From: Arachis hypogaea | Lineage: Eukaryota > Streptophyta > Magnoliopsida > Fabales > Fabaceae | Direction of reading: 5' to 3' | Length of the DNA stretch: 64,000 nucleotides | Assembly (NCBI RefSeq): GCF_003086295.3 | Contig: NC_092048.1 | Coordinates: 87,958,626 to 88,022,625 of the forward strand | In this document: positions 1-12,517 of the stretch, in pieces | Numbering within the stretch: position 1 is the stretch's first letter | Layout of the letters: each line of letters starts with the position of its first letter | The notes under the pieces: generated by a model | Database searches by the model: none | What the model was told of the DNA's origin: nothing | Seen by the model: the letters and a program-made list of their open reading frames with translations, nothing else | Made by a program: the position numbers and the translations under genes

Positions 1-3000
1 GCTTTTCCGGAACATGTTGACGCCAAAGCTAAAGCCAATTACCCCTATCCTCCCAACTAAACATCTTTTTACTGAGCCACAAATAACCACTATGAGTATC
101 ATAAACCTTTGAGGCCGCACCAGTCCAACACCAACCGACCTCTGAACCAGCTTGAACATCTGGGTTGTAAGAGTTAATGTTGCTCTGCAGAGACTGATTC
201 AGAGAAGAATAGATATTCTCAAGGTTCCACTGTCCAGATGACCAAAGGTCCAAGATCCTGAGATCCGAATCAGAAATGTGAACATAATCCATCTCCTGAC
301 ACAGTCGCCCCTCTCTTCTCCATTTAGAAAACCAAAAGTTCTGTTCCAAATCCCCAATGCACCAACTAAAACCTTCCTTCAGGATATTCCAAGCTTGACA
401 TATACTCTTCCAAACATAAGATCCCCTTCCTCGAGACCGACTAAAACAATCATCCTTAGAAGAATGGTATTTCTCCGTCAACAGTTGAACCCATAGCTTG
501 TCGGGATGGTGAAAAAGTTGCCAAACTAGTTTTCCAAGAAGAGCAATATTGGCACAAAAAGGATCTCTAATTCCCAGACCTCCAAACTTCTTAGGAGTGA
601 CCAACACTTTCCAGTTAACTAGATTCAGGCCTCTACCATCAGCTTGACCCTTCCATAGAAAGTTTCGCATCATGGATTCTATCTTATTAGTTACCCCTTT
701 AGGGAAGAGAGATACTTGCATGCGATAAGTAGGAATCGCAGTCACTACCGAGTTGAGCAAACAGAGTCTGCCTGCCTTATTAAGCAATCTCCCTTTCCAG
801 CTGGCTAGCCTTCCCCGAATCTTGTCCAAAACATCATTGAAAGTTGCACGTGTCACCCGAGAGTGATTAAGGTTCACCCCTAAATACTTGCCCAAGTTCT
901 GGACGAATCTGATGGAGGAGACCCCAGTGAAAATCTCTTTTCTTGTCACTGAAACATTCCTGGAGCAAAGCGCTTTAGATTTTTTCACATTAACCTTCAT
1001 CCCAGAGGCTCTGCAGAAATTTTCCAAAGCTACCATTACAGTTTGAACTTGCTGTTTTTCAGCTTTACAGAAAAGAAGCAAATCATCAGCAAACATCAAA
1101 TGAGAAATTCTTGGACCCCCTCTAGAAACCGCAACCGGCTTCCACAAGCCCTTATCAACTTGCTGATTAATAGAACAGGACAATCTCTCCATACACAACA
1201 CAAACAGATACGGTGATATAGGATCTCCTTGCCTAAGACTCCTGCTCGGAGTAAAGCTATTTAATCTATCCCCATTCCAGAGGATAGACAGTGAGGAAGC
1301 AGTGACACAACACATAATCAGATTGACTGTCGGAGGAGGAAAGCCAAAACTCACCAGGGTTTGTTTTAGAAATCCCCAATCCACTCTATCGTACGCTTTC
1401 TCCAAATCAATCTTAAAGGCCAGGGTGCCTTTATTTGACTTTGTCTTCTTTATGAAATGGAGAACCTCTTGTGCTACAATGATGTTGTCTGGGGTTCCTC
1501 TCCCCGGGATAAACCTCCTTGAAGGGGCCCAATAATCTCTTTGAGATGGGGACGAAGTCTATTGACTAGAACCTTCGTTATAACTTTGTAAACCACATTA
1601 CAGAGACTAATTGGTCGGAAATCCTTCATGGAAACCGGGTTTTCTACCTTCAGAATAAGAACCACAAGAGTTTCCATCATCCTTGGATCCATATCCAAAC
1701 CAGAGAACGCATGATGAACCATAGTCCAAACATCAAAACTAACAATCTTCCAGTATTCTTTAAAGAAGAAAGCCTGAAACCCATCAGGGCCCGGTGCCTG
1801 AAGAGAATGCATACTGAAAACAGCCGACTTAACTTCTTCCAGAGTAACTGGCGCTGTGAGGCTACAACAGGCTTCATCATTCAGGGAAGGCAGCGGCACA
1901 TCACCAAGACAACCTAATTCTACATCCTCCGACTGGCAGAATAGGCGTTTATAGAAGGATTCAGCTTCCCTTCTAAGGACATCCGAGTCCGTTTCCCACA
2001 CCCCATCTTGAAGAAAGAGACCATGAATCTTATTATGCTTTCTCCATACAAGAGTCTGGACATGAAAGAACTTGGTATTTCTATCCCCAAATTTTACCCA
2101 CTGCTCTCTGGATTTTTGAAACCATAGAAGTTCCTCCTGCACAAGCGTGTTATTAAATTCCTTAATCAGCTATTTTTCTTTTTGCCGCATAGACAAATCT
2201 TCCATTACTTCAAGTCACTTCTGAAGGAAATTAATCTGTCTCTCCAATTTGCATTTCCTAACGAAAATGTTGTCGAACACTTTAGAATTAAACTCCAAAG
2301 AGTTCTTCTGCACTTCTAAAAGCTTGCCATGCATCTCTCTGTAGCCAGCCTACCATGACTGGTTCACAATATCTCTGTACCCCAGATGAGTTGCCCAAGC
2401 TGCAATAAACCAAAAAGGTCTATTCTTTTTCGGTTGGGGACGACTTGTACAGCGTACTAGGATAGGACAATGATCAGACTGAAGCCTATTTAAAATTTCT
2501 GCGTAAGCCTCTGGAAAGAGAGATAGCCAGCCACTATTGATACAAACCCGGTCAAGTTTTTTCGCCACCTCAACACCATTTTTAACCTTTCTGTACCAAA
2601 AAAACTGTCTTCCAATAGTCTTCAAGTCAAACAGATTACTATCCCCTAGAGAGGCAGCAAGCCGATCTGCATGACGACTCGAGAAGAGGCAACCCTTAGA
2701 TTCATGAGAGAATAATACTTCATTAAAATCACCAAGAACAATCCATGACCCGCAGAAAGACGAAGACTGAGTAACAAGATAATCCCATAGCAGAACTCTG
2801 GTATTAAATTGAGGACTACCATAGATACCACTGCACCTCCAAATCACATTATTTACCTGAACCTCAACTGTAACACACTGATAGAAAGCATCAACCCATT
2901 TGCAGTGAACACCCTGTATTGCAGAAAGGAACCAGATACCCCCCTATGTCCTGACGCCTCCATTATACCAATAGGGTGATAACCAAGTCTTTCCCAGAAC

Positions 3001-3146
3001 AGTTTCAAGTGTTGAAAAGGACAGTGAGTTTCAACCACAATAAAAATTACAGGTTTAAATTTCCTAACCAGCTCTTTACAATTCACCCGGGCTAACTTAT
3101 TAGAAGCACCCCTAATATTCCAAGCTATTATATTTAAACTACCCAT
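1..3146 (-). pseudogene. LINE ORF2: endonuclease plus reverse transcriptase, broken
   Basis: This is the remnant of the LINE polyprotein that nicks target DNA and reverse-transcribes the element RNA. The ATG at 3146 opens with an endonuclease start (WNIRG, then an ETH motif). A frameshift near 2935 follows, and 2847-2350 carries YGSP, GDFNE, LDR and SDHCP, the catalytic landmarks of the exonuclease-endonuclease-phosphatase fold. An in-frame TAG near 2348 and two more stops before 2142 break the linker. 2142-1474 holds the RT start (APGPDG, FRPISLCN). A second frameshift near 1510 leads into 1405-1, with KAYDRVDW, the catalytic FADD near 1090 and the thumb, then the start of a zf-RVT-like domain cut by the window edge. 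The family assignment is firm; exact lesion positions are by eye. Confidence 0.9.
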
Positions 3147-3197
3147 AATATAAAATATAAAAATATAAAACAAGGAAATCAAAGTGCTTCACCAACC

Positions 3198-3665
3198 TCA
3201 AACCGAGGCTTGCCCAGCGGAAGTGACTCCCGTGACCTTCAGGTTTGCTGGATCTCCATGGAATATCTCCTTAATCCCGCCTACCGACGCAGTAACAGCC
3301 GGCAATGCGCCTTCCTTCTCCAATGGAACCGCCACGGTAACACCCTCCTTCACGGTTGCAGGAAGACATGACGATGCTTCCACCACCGTGCCTCCATTCT
3401 TCTCAACTGGCGAGCTCTGTAGGGACTCCGACCTTGGTCGTTTTCGAAGAGAGGACCCGCAAGGTACTGGGGTGTGTCGGGTTGAGGAGATCGACGTCTC
3501 ACCAACACGGAAAACGCTGTGTCCGACTTTGACTCGTGACCCGACCCTAGCGCGATAGGAGCTGGATCTATTCGTGTGAGAGAAGTGAATGGTGTCCAAT
3601 CCTAACTTGTTTGGACAAGCTTCATTAACTCTATCTCCATCCATGGATTCTTGTAAATAAAGCAA
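3198..3665 (-). pseudogene. LINE ORF1 C-terminal fragment
   Basis: An open frame of about 155 codons ends about 50 bases before the ORF2 ATG, the place of ORF1 in plant L1 LINEs. ORF1 proteins bind element RNA. The fragment is low-complexity, Ser/Val-rich, with a basic patch (SSLRKRPRS) that could be a nuclear localisation signal. No RRM-like domain or CCHC knuckle is visible, so only the C-terminal part seems present. Identity rests mainly on position; sequence alone would not be convincing. Confidence 0.55.
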
Positions 3666-4959
3666 ATGAAAAGAATGAAATGATTTGAAAAAATATGTAT
3701 ATTAGTGAGATTTAATCGATTAATTCTATTAATTTTATAGCGTGGTTTAGTACATATTTTCACAAGGCCATTTTCATTTTTGTTTTGGATAAGTTTATTG
3801 ATTTTAGTCCATTATATATTACCGCATAGAATTTTTTATATTTATTTTAAAAGTTTCTGAATTTGATCTATCATAGTTATACATAATTTGTAAGTTTCCT
3901 ATTTTATCTTTATTAGTGTAAAAATTATTTTGACGATTTACTAAAAGGGATATGTTCTAGTACCATAAAACTATAAGATAAGGAATATATGGTTTATTGA
4001 AAAATTTTGAAATGTAAATTCTATAATCTTACATTAATAAATTTTTACTTTATATAAAAAATATATGATCTATGTTTTAATATTAATATATTTTTTAAAT
4101 TAATTATAAAAATTTTAAATATTATTTTAATTAATTTTTTTGAAAAAATTAAATAAATTTTTAAATATTTTAAAATATAATATTTTAAAATTAATAAAAA
4201 TGATTAAAATTACATATAAGATTGTTTAACATAAATTATTTACTTAAGATACGTGGTTTATTACTATTTAATTTTTTTGAAAGGATTAAATAAATTTTTA
4301 AATATTTTCAAAATTATATTTGAGAATATTTAAATTTATAATTTATAAACAGTAATAAACATTTCAGAATATTTATTAATTTATGAATAGTAATAAACAA
4401 TAATAAACATTTAAATTTATAATTTAGTAATTATAAATTATAAACAAGCATTATAAGATAATTATAAATTATAAACAACCATTTGAATTATACATAAATT
4501 ATAAATTATAAACAACCATTATAAATAGTAATAAACAATTAAATAGTAATTATTTCGCAACAACTAAATCCTAAACCATTAAAAATTATTAAATTATAAA
4601 TTATAATGGTTTAGGATTTACTGATTGCGAATTATGTGCAAGGGTTTGGTGGTTGTTATAGTAATATTTAATAGTTACTAATATGTTATTAGATGTAATT
4701 CAAATTTAAACATAAATTTTGAATGTTAAAACTTATACTCATAAATCATAAACCCTAATTTATATTAATTTTAAAAATTAATAACTATAAATTCTATGTT
4801 ATAACTCCTAAATCCTAATCCTAAATTATAAACCATTTATTCAAATACTCGATTAGAGTTTAGGGTTTAGATTTCGGGATTTAAGGTATATAGTTTATAA
4901 TTTAGGAGTTTAGAGTTTTCAATTTTAGGATTTTAATTTTTATTATTTTTATTTTAGAA
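3666..4959. other. AT-rich non-coding DNA
   Basis: No coding frame is supported. The stretch is mostly A/T, with degenerate iterations of TTATAAATTATAAACAA between about 4330 and 4550 and a few telomere-like GTTTAGGGTTTA words near 4858, too few to be a telomeric array. Confidence 0.7.
4565..4620. repeat. Perfect 16-bp inverted repeat
   Basis: TAAATCCTAAACCATT at 4565-4580 is matched exactly in reverse complement by AATGGTTTAGGATTTA at 4605-4620, with a 24-base AT loop. It may be the tip of a small fold-back element. No flanking duplication was found. Confidence 0.7.
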
Positions 4960-4967
4960 GTTGAGAG

Positions 4968-6252
4968 CATAGTTATCAGAATCGAACTGGCAATCAATTC
5001 GGTCATATGACTGAGTCTCTGGGTTACTGGTTCAACCGGTAGGTCACTGATTCACCCGGTTGACCCGGTCATAATTTTAAAAAAATAAAATTATATAAAT
5101 GAAATTAAAATTACGTATTAAAACTTAAATACAAGTCTTTACAAACATAATAATAATCAAATATTAATTTTTAGACATAACTAATAATACAAAAGAGAAA
5201 ATAAACTAGTTTCTAGTATAAAATACTTTCTCCATTTAAATAAACAAGAGCAAGTAAAAGATAATACAATCGATAAATTAAGTCCAAATGATCTTAAAAT
5301 TGACATCTATATCTTCATAGGACAAATTTAGAGCTTAATCAACATTTTTCTCATTTTTATTTGCATCTATATCTTCCATAAGAAACACTGCATTATGCAG
5401 AACATCAAAAATAGAGAAAGAAGAGTTTGAAGAGAGAGCTTCAAGAAACTAGTGAACTGAATTAACTTTAACTTATTCTTCCATCAATGAATCAATTCTA
5501 CACACCTCTTAGAGGGATGCAAGAGCTTATTTATAACAGAGTTGAAAAAAGAGAAAGATCAGATATCAGAATAACAAACCTTAACTAACTGTACCAAACT
5601 GATTTTGTTACTGACCAACTCTCTTATCTCTTATCCCTTAAGATACAGCAACAAAAGATTTAGCATTTTTTAAGCAACACAACAACAAGGTTCGGTAACA
5701 AATTCAACTCAATTCAATATCCAGCAACAAATTCTACTTCCAGTAACAACCACATTTATGATATGTTCAGCATCAAATTCAACTTACAACTGACAAAAAA
5801 TTCTACTTCTAAAGTTCTAGCAACAAATTCAGCTATGACAACTATGATAACTTTAAAGCAGCAATAAAAACTTAAACTATGATAACTTTCAGGCAGTAAA
5901 AAAAAAACTCCAATTCTTCAAATATGATTTACATCAAATTAACATTAGCTAATTCATAATTTCAGCAACAAACTCAACTTTCACCAACAAATTCAAGATG
6001 TACTAATAATTTACAGCAATGAAATTGAAAGAGGAATAATAGGGCTGAAGCTGAAACTCACTTGGGTAGAGAGAGAAAGCAAGCGTTGATGGAAGACCTG
6101 GGCCGAAGCTGAAACCCTAAACCCCGACTCTTAGTGGAGGAAGCGTTGATGGCCGAAGCAAGAAGACAAGCTTACAAACTATGACAGAGCGCGACAGAGC
6201 TTGCGACGAGCTTGAGGCAACGACGCGAGCTTGAGGCAACGACGAGCTTGAT
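4968..6252. other. Left arm of the hAT-like element, non-coding
   Basis: There is no convincing coding frame. The outer 110 bases carry CCGGT-type palindromic words. The inner end (about 6110-6245) is GC-richer, with short direct repeats of GAGCTTGAGGCAACGACG and AGCGTTGATGG. This arm ends where the TGTAACACCC LTR begins at 6253. Confidence 0.65.
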
Positions 6253-7274
6253 TGTAACACCCTAATTACCCTAAGCCTTACCTCTAGCCGTAAAGCAAAG
6301 GTTAATCAAAGGTTACGACAATTCTAAGGCTTATACATATTTATATAGAAGGAAATAATATATTCTAGAAGCCCGATGAAGGATTAAGCTCAAAGACAGA
6401 ATTACAAAAGCGCGAAATGTTCACACGAAGCTAATGTACAAGACACAAGGTATAGATGCAAGAGAATAGAACATATATAAATATAAGAGTATAATAATCA
6501 TAAGGCAACTAGCTACAGCTTGCAGAGTTTAAGCCGACTAGTTACAAACAAAAAAATATAGAGTCTTGGAGTTAAAACAGCTTATACAACTTAGCTCTCA
6601 AGTAAGCCTCTAAGGCCATAAAGTCTAAAGCAAAAGGGTGAGAAAAAGTACTACAACAAAAGTAAAACAGAAATAAACCAGGAAGAAACCATACTCCACT
6701 CTGCCACCATATTCGCAATTTCACCAAGGTAAATTACGACCTGCATCTGAAAAACAACAACAAAATATGGAATGAGAACCGGAGGTTCTCAGTATGGTAA
6801 TAGTGTCCAATATGTAAGATGTAAGTCTCCGAGACGCTGAAGAAAATCCTAGAACCTCACATAAAATACAGATATTCAAGTTTAGCATAAATTAAATAAA
6901 TAAAGAACTTAAAACATAAACCAAGTTATCTAAACTTAGGGAAATTCTAACTAATACTAATCACACTGCTGTATCCCACAGTCTTCACCAATCTAACCTC
7001 CGTGCGATCCCATCGCCACTGCCTACCTAACCTCCTCAGCACCAGACAATCACAAATAATACAAGCAAGTAAAACACAAGTAATATACATGTACAGCAAG
7101 TAAAACAACTAGCAAATAAGCATATTATTCATTTAGGCAAGAGATGCAATTAGGCAAAGAAAACAAAATATATAGAAGATGCACATGATGAATGCCTGTC
7201 CTATTGGCTCGTGATATCACTTGTCGGTCTATGAATGCCAACCCGACACATCCTTTCGGATGTCGCCTTTCTGC

Positions 7275-7725
7275 CATGTCCGAGGATATAGCGCTTGGCA
7301 CGCTTTTGTTCCGAGGATATAGTGCCTGACACACTATCGTTCTGAGGATATAGTGCCTGGAACACTTGCATGCTCATTCCGAGGATATAGTGCCTGGCAC
7401 ACTCTTGCGGCAGAGAAGGAAAGCAACAACAACATCTATTTCATCATAAATCGTTCCAAGGATATAGTGCCTGTCACACTTTCCACATGCAACAAGTCCA
7501 TCAACCTCAAATCATCATCAATCTTCACTAATTTCATCATAAATCATTCCAAGGATATAGTGCATGGCACACTATCATTCGAAGGATATAGTGCCTGGCA
7601 CACTTTCCACATGCAACAAGTCCATCGACCTCAAAGCATCACCAGTCATCACCATTTCTCATCTCAATCCACTTTCAATTCTCAATTCTCAATATTCCAA
7701 GGATATAGTGCCTGGCACACTTTCC
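7275..7725 (+). repeat. Eight dispersed copies of GAGGATATAGTGCCTGGCACACT
   Basis: Copies of the 20-odd-base unit start near 7281, 7312, 7343, 7378, 7456, 7551, 7582 and 7697. The core GTGCC-T-GGCAC is a perfect odd-length palindrome. Spacing is about 31 bases for the first copies and irregular later, so this is a degenerating tandem array rather than a CRISPR. It sits inside the solo-LTR-like sequence. Confidence 0.85.
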
Positions 7726-8040
7726 TTCAACATCCATCAAGCTCATAATAACCATAATCAGTTCTTAATTCCATTCCAAACTCGTAAGTTCATCATTTTC
7801 TCAATTCGTTGTCAGTAATCGCCAAGTTCACTACTCTTCCTTCTCTCTCAACCAAACTCATTCTCAGTACACCAGAAACCTCCGTTCTCTAACTTTTCAA
7901 AGTAAAACCCAAATTAAATCTACTAGGACCTTTCCCATGTTTTGGTACCCAAAAATAGGCCAAAAAGTCTTAAATAGGTGTCACAGAAGTTTACAAGCTT
8001 GTTGGGAAGGTGAAACAGTTAAAAACAAGATTTTGGTTGA

Positions 8041-8395
8041 AAAACAGGGCATGTGCGTATGCACAGGAGTATGCGCGCGCACGCCCAAAAAAGTTTTCAA
8101 TGTGTGCGTACTCATAGAGGTGTGTGTACCCACAGGTAGTAAAATTTTCAACTCTGTTCATCCACACAAGGTGTGCGAACACCCTCAACAGAGTGCACCT
8201 TCCAACGTGTGCGTGCGCACAAGGTTGTGCGTGCACACAGCTTGCAGAACTTCTTTGGTTATGTGTGCGCACAGGGCGTGCTAGCGCTCCCATCAGCAAG
8301 CCTTCCCCTGAGTGTGCGTGTGCACAAGGCTGTGCGTGCGCATAGGTTCAAAAACTCCCAGGGGTGTGCGTGAGCACAAGGCTGTGCGTGCACAC
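8041..8395. repeat. GTGTGCGTGCGCACA palindromic repeat cluster
   Basis: About ten variants of TGTGCGTGCGCACA occur in 350 bases, often as pairs separated by AAGGC or AAGGT. The unit is self-complementary and CpG-rich, unlike the AT-rich surroundings. Several overlapping frames are open here only because of this composition; none looks like a gene. Confidence 0.8.
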
Positions 8396-9564
8396 ACAAA
8401 CCAGAAATCACAAATTCTGCAGCATGCACATAATTCAGATTTTGACACCAAACTTTGAATGATCATAACTTCCTCCATGAAAATCCAAATTTTGTAAACT
8501 TTATATCAATTTAAAGATTTTTCCATGAAGTTTAATTTAAAGCAATTTTCAACAAATTTTGAAAACTAAGACTTACGTTATGATCCATCAAAGTTCACCA
8601 AAAATCCATTTTTACCAAAAACCTCAAAACCTCAATTTTAACCATCTCTCAACTCAAAACCAAATCAAACCTGCTCAATCATCATAAAACACTACCACAC
8701 CCAACATCTTACCATTTCATATCATTCTCTTCAATTTCACACCTAAATTACTCAACCATTACACCATATATCACTATCAATCCATAATTCCCAATTCAAT
8801 AATAAATCCACACTCATAATCATCATCAACCAACAACAACCAAAACAACCAAAACAAAACCTCATCAATTCCGGTAATCATTACCAAACAATATCTAATA
8901 TTAACCAAATCCATCATAAAACTCATCAACACCAATAACCAACAATCAAAGTCATCATCAATATTGATGAGCGGATAATTTATACGCTTTTTGGCATTGT
9001 TTTTAGTATGTTTTTAGTAGAATCTAGTTACTTTTAGGGATGTTTTCATTAGTTTTTATGTTAAATTCACATTTCTGGACTTTACTATGAGTTTGTGTGT
9101 TTTTCTGTGATTTCAGGTATTTTCTGGCTGAAATTGAGGGACTTGAGCAAAAATCAGATTCAGAGGTTGAAGAAGGACTGCTGATGTTGTTGGATTCTGA
9201 CCTCCCTGCACTCAAAGTGGATTTTCTAGAGCTACAGAACATAAAATGGCGCGCTTTCAGATGCGTTGGAAAGTAGACATCCAGGGCTTTCCAGCAATGT
9301 ATAATAGTCCATACTTTGCCCAAGTTTAGATGATGCAAACTGGCGTTCAACGCCAGCTCTCTGCCCAATTCTGGAGTTCAGCGCCAGAAAGGGATCGAAA
9401 ACCAGAGTTGAACGCCAGAAATGGATCAAAACCTGGCGTTCAACTCCACAAATGGCCTCTGCACGTAGAAAGTTAAAGCTCAGCCCAAGCACACACCAAG
9501 TGGGCCCCGGAAGTGGATTTACGCATCAATTACTTACTTCTGTAAACCCTAGTAGCTAGTTTAT

Positions 9565-9572
9565 TATAAATA
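9565..9572 (+). promoter_or_regulatory. Putative TATA box of the E1 LTR
   Basis: TATAAATA lies in the LTR centre and is kept at 29920-29927 in the other copy. It is a plausible RNA start signal for the element; no transcript evidence is available. Confidence 0.4.
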
Positions 9573-10610
9573 GGACCTTTTACTATTGTATTAGACATCT
9601 TTGGACGCCTGGTTCTTAGATCAAAGGAGCTGGCCATTCGGCCATGTCTGGACCTTTCACTTATGTATTTTTAACGGTAGAGTTTCTACACTCCATAGAT
9701 TAAGGTATGGAGCTCTGCTGTTCCTCAAAGATTAATGCAAAGTACTACTATTTTCTATTCAATTCATCTTATTTCGCTTCTAAGATATTCATTCGCACTT
9801 CAACCTGAATGTGATGAACGTGACAATCATCATCATTCCCTATGAACGCGTGCCTGACAACCACTTCCGTTCTACATTAGATTGAATGAATATCTCTTAG
9901 ATCTCTTAATCGGAATCTTCGTGGTGTAAGCTAGAATGATGGCGGCATTCAAGAGAATCCGAAAGGTCTAAACCTTGTCTGTGGTATTCCGAGTAGGATT
10001 CAATGATTGAATGACTGTGACGAGCTTCAAACTCATGATTGCCGGGCGTAGTGACAGACGCAAAAGGATAGTAAATCCTATTCCAGCATGATCGAGAACC
10101 GACAGATGAATAGCCGTGCCGTGACAGGGTGCGTTGACCATTTTCACTGAGAGAATATGATGAAACCATTGACAAGGGTGATGCCTCCAGACGATTAGCC
10201 GTGCCGTGACAGGGCATTTAGATCATTTTCCCGAGAGAAGACCGAAAGTAGCCATTGACAATGGTGATGTATCACATAAAGCCAGCCATGGAAAGGAGTA
10301 AGACTGATTGGATGAAGATAGCAAGAAAGCAGAGGTTCAGAGGAACAAAAGCATCTCTATTTGCTTATCTGAAATTCTCACCAATGATTTACATAAGTAT
10401 TTCTTTCCTTATTTTATTAATTATTTTCGAAAACCCCATTACTATTTTATATCCGCCTGACTGAGATTTACAAGGTGACCATAGCTTGCTTCATACCAAC
10501 AATCTCCGTGGGATTCGACCCTTACTCACGTAAGGTATTACTTGGACGACCCAGTGCACTTGCTGGTTAGTTGTGCGAAGTTGTGAACCATGGTATTGGC
10601 ATCATGTTTT

Positions 10611-10628
10611 TGGTGCCATTACCAGGGA
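10611..10628 (+). other. Fossil primer-binding site inside the E1 LTR
   Basis: TGGTGCCATTACCAGGGA matches the true primer site TGGCGCCGTTGCCGGGGA at 14 of 18 positions. The 3' LTR copy (31004-31021) matches at 15 of 18. All differences are G-to-A or C-to-T. It lies about 60 bases before the LTR end, preceded by TTTT like the real site. Confidence 0.6.
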
Positions 10629-10690
10629 AAGAAAGAGCGATGAATTTTACATAATCAAAGTGTAATCACAATTTCTGCGCACCAAGTTTT

Positions 10691-10708
10691 TGGCGCCGTT
10701 GCCGGGGA
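10691..10708 (+). other. E1 primer-binding site (tRNA-Asp type)
   Basis: TGGCGCCGTTGCCGGGGA starts 6 bases after the 5' LTR. It is complementary to the 3' end of plant tRNA-Asp, where minus-strand DNA synthesis starts. Confidence 0.88.
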
Positions 10709-12517
10709 TTGTTCGAGTTTGGACAACTGACGGTTCATCTTGTTGCTCAGATTAGGTAATTTTCTTTTTGTTTTCTTTTCAAAAATTTTTCAAAAATATT
10801 TCAAAATTTTCTCACCTGTTTTCGAAAAGAAAAAAAGAATTTTATTCAAAATTTTTAAAGAATGAATTCTAGTGTTTCATGAAGCATGTGAAGCCTGGCT
10901 GGCTGTAAAGCCATGTCTAAATTCTTTTGGACTGAGGCTCCCACTCATAAGTATATGAAGTTGGATGAAATATCAGCTGTTGTATACATGAGAGGTATCT
11001 ATGTTTGCTGAAGCTTGGCTGGCCATTGGCCATGTCTAGTGTTTTGGACCGGAGCTTTCATTGAAAGCTTGGCTGGCTAGTGAGCCATGTCTAATTCCTG
11101 GACTGAAGCTTTAGACTAACATGGCAAGATTCTTGGAATTCATATTAAAAGTTTTGGAATCCTTATTTTTTCTTTTACAAATAATTTTCGAAAAAAAAAA
11201 TCCAAAAAAAATTAGAAAAACATAAAAATCAAAAATATTTTTCTGTTTCTTGTTTGAGTCTTGTGTCATGTTATAAGTTTGGTGTCAATTGCATGTGCAT
11301 CTTGCATTTTTCGAAAATTTTCATGCATTCATAGTGTTCTTCATGATCTTCAAGTTGTTCTTGGCAAGTCTTCTTGTTTGATCTTTGCATTTGCATGTTT
11401 TGTGTCTTTTCTTGTTTTTTCATATGCATTCTTGAATTCTTAGTGTCTAAGCATTAAAGAATTCTAAGTTTGGTGTCTTGCATGTTTTTCTTGCATTAAA
11501 AATTTTTCAAAAATGTGTTCTTGATGTTCATCATGATCTTCAAAGTGTTCTTGGTGTTCATCTTGACATTCATAGCATTCTTGCATGCATTCATTGTTTG
11601 ATCCGAAATTTTCATGCATTGCATCATTTTCATGTTTTTCATAAAAATTCAAAAAAATCAAAAAAAATATCTTTCCCTTTTGCTCTCTTAAAATTTCGAA
11701 AATTAGATTTGACTTTTTCAAAAATTTTTAAAAATCTAGTTATTTTTATGAGTCAAATCAAATTTTCAATTTAAAAATCTCATCTTTTTCAAAATCTTTT
11801 TCAAAATCTTTTTCAAAAATCAAATCTTTTTCAAATTTCTTAGTTATTTTCGAAAATTCTAAAAATATTTTTCAAAAATATTTTTCTTATTTTTATATCA
11901 AATTTTCGAAAATAACATAATCAATTAATGTTTTGATTCAAAAATTTCAAGTTTGTTACTTACTTGTTAAGAAAGATTCAAACTTTGAGTTCTAGAATCA
12001 TATCTTGTGATTTCTTGTGAATCAAGTCATTAATTGTGATTTTAAAAATCAAATCTTTTTCAAAACTAATTTCAATCATATCTTCTCAAAAATATCTTCT
12101 TATCTCACCTTTTTCAAAAATTTGATTTCAAAATATCTTTTCTAACTTCCTAACTTCTTATCTTTTCAAAATTTGTTTCAACTAACTAACTAACTTGTTG
12201 TTTGTTTTTTATCTTTTTCAAAACTACCTAACTAACTCTCTCCCTCTAATTTTCGAAAATATCTTCCTCTTTTTTCAAAATTTCTTTTTAATTAACTAAT
12301 TATTTTAAATTTTTATTTTAATTTTCGAAAATTACTAACCTTTTTCAAAAACTATTTTCGAAAATCACTAACTCTTTTTTCAAAAATAATTTTCGAAAAT
12401 TCTCTTCTCTCTCATCTCCTTCTAATTGTTTATTCATCTACTAACATCTTTACCTCACTCACAAAAAAAAAGAGGATCTCTATTATTATTATTTTTCTGT
12501 GCCCTCTTCTTTGTCAT
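10709..12517 (+). other. E1 untranslated leader
   Basis: A 1.8-kb leader separates the primer site from gag. It is dominated by TTTTTCAAAAATC and TTTTCGAAAA words and has no supported coding frame. AAGTTTGGTGT occurs at 11275 and 11466. A CTTGGCTGGC...GCCATGTCTA motif repeats at about 10890, 11010 and 11070. Confidence 0.7.

Larger units (their letters stand above)
1..3665 (-). mobile_element. L1-type LINE (non-LTR retrotransposon), 3' end outside the window
   Basis: The minus strand reads in order an ORF1 tail, an AP-type endonuclease, a reverse transcriptase and the start of a zinc-binding RT tail. This is the usual order of plant L1 LINEs. The 5' end appears truncated near 3665: ORF1 is only about 155 codons and lacks its usual RNA-binding N-terminus, and AT-rich DNA follows. 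The 3' end lies beyond the left edge. Frameshifts and stops show it is dead. No target-site duplication can be seen because one end is missing. Confidence 0.92.
8965..10684 (+). repeat. E1 5' LTR
   Basis: This is 1,720 bases from TGATGAG to GCACCA, matching 29320-31077 except for scattered substitutions and a stretch of about 38 bases near 29950-30000 present only in the 3' copy. It carries a TATA-like TATAAATA at 9565 and one cluster of GGCGTT/AACGCC palindromes (9340-9450). Near its end is a primer-site-like sequence (10611-10628) that the E2/E3 LTRs lack. Confidence 0.9.

Noticed and set aside
1..1405. Separate host gene for a reverse-transcriptase-like protein
   Set aside because: It is the continuation of the LINE ORF2 after a frameshift; the apparent start is a TTG inside the RT domain.
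4850..4915. Interstitial telomere repeat
   Set aside because: Only a few degenerate GTTTAGGG words in AT-rich DNA, no tandem array.
7275..7725. Possible CRISPR-like array (repeats with variable spacers)
   Set aside because: Plant nuclear context, irregular spacing, degenerate repeats and no cas genes; it is an LTR-internal repeat.
8041..8395. Cys/His-rich small proteins over the GTGCGCAC cluster
   Set aside because: Cys/Val/His richness comes from the repeat; frames overlap on both strands without homology.
10691..10708. tRNA-Asp gene fragment
   Set aside because: Only the 18 bases complementary to the tRNA 3' end are present, directly after an LTR, as in 16144 and 43122. This is a primer-binding site.
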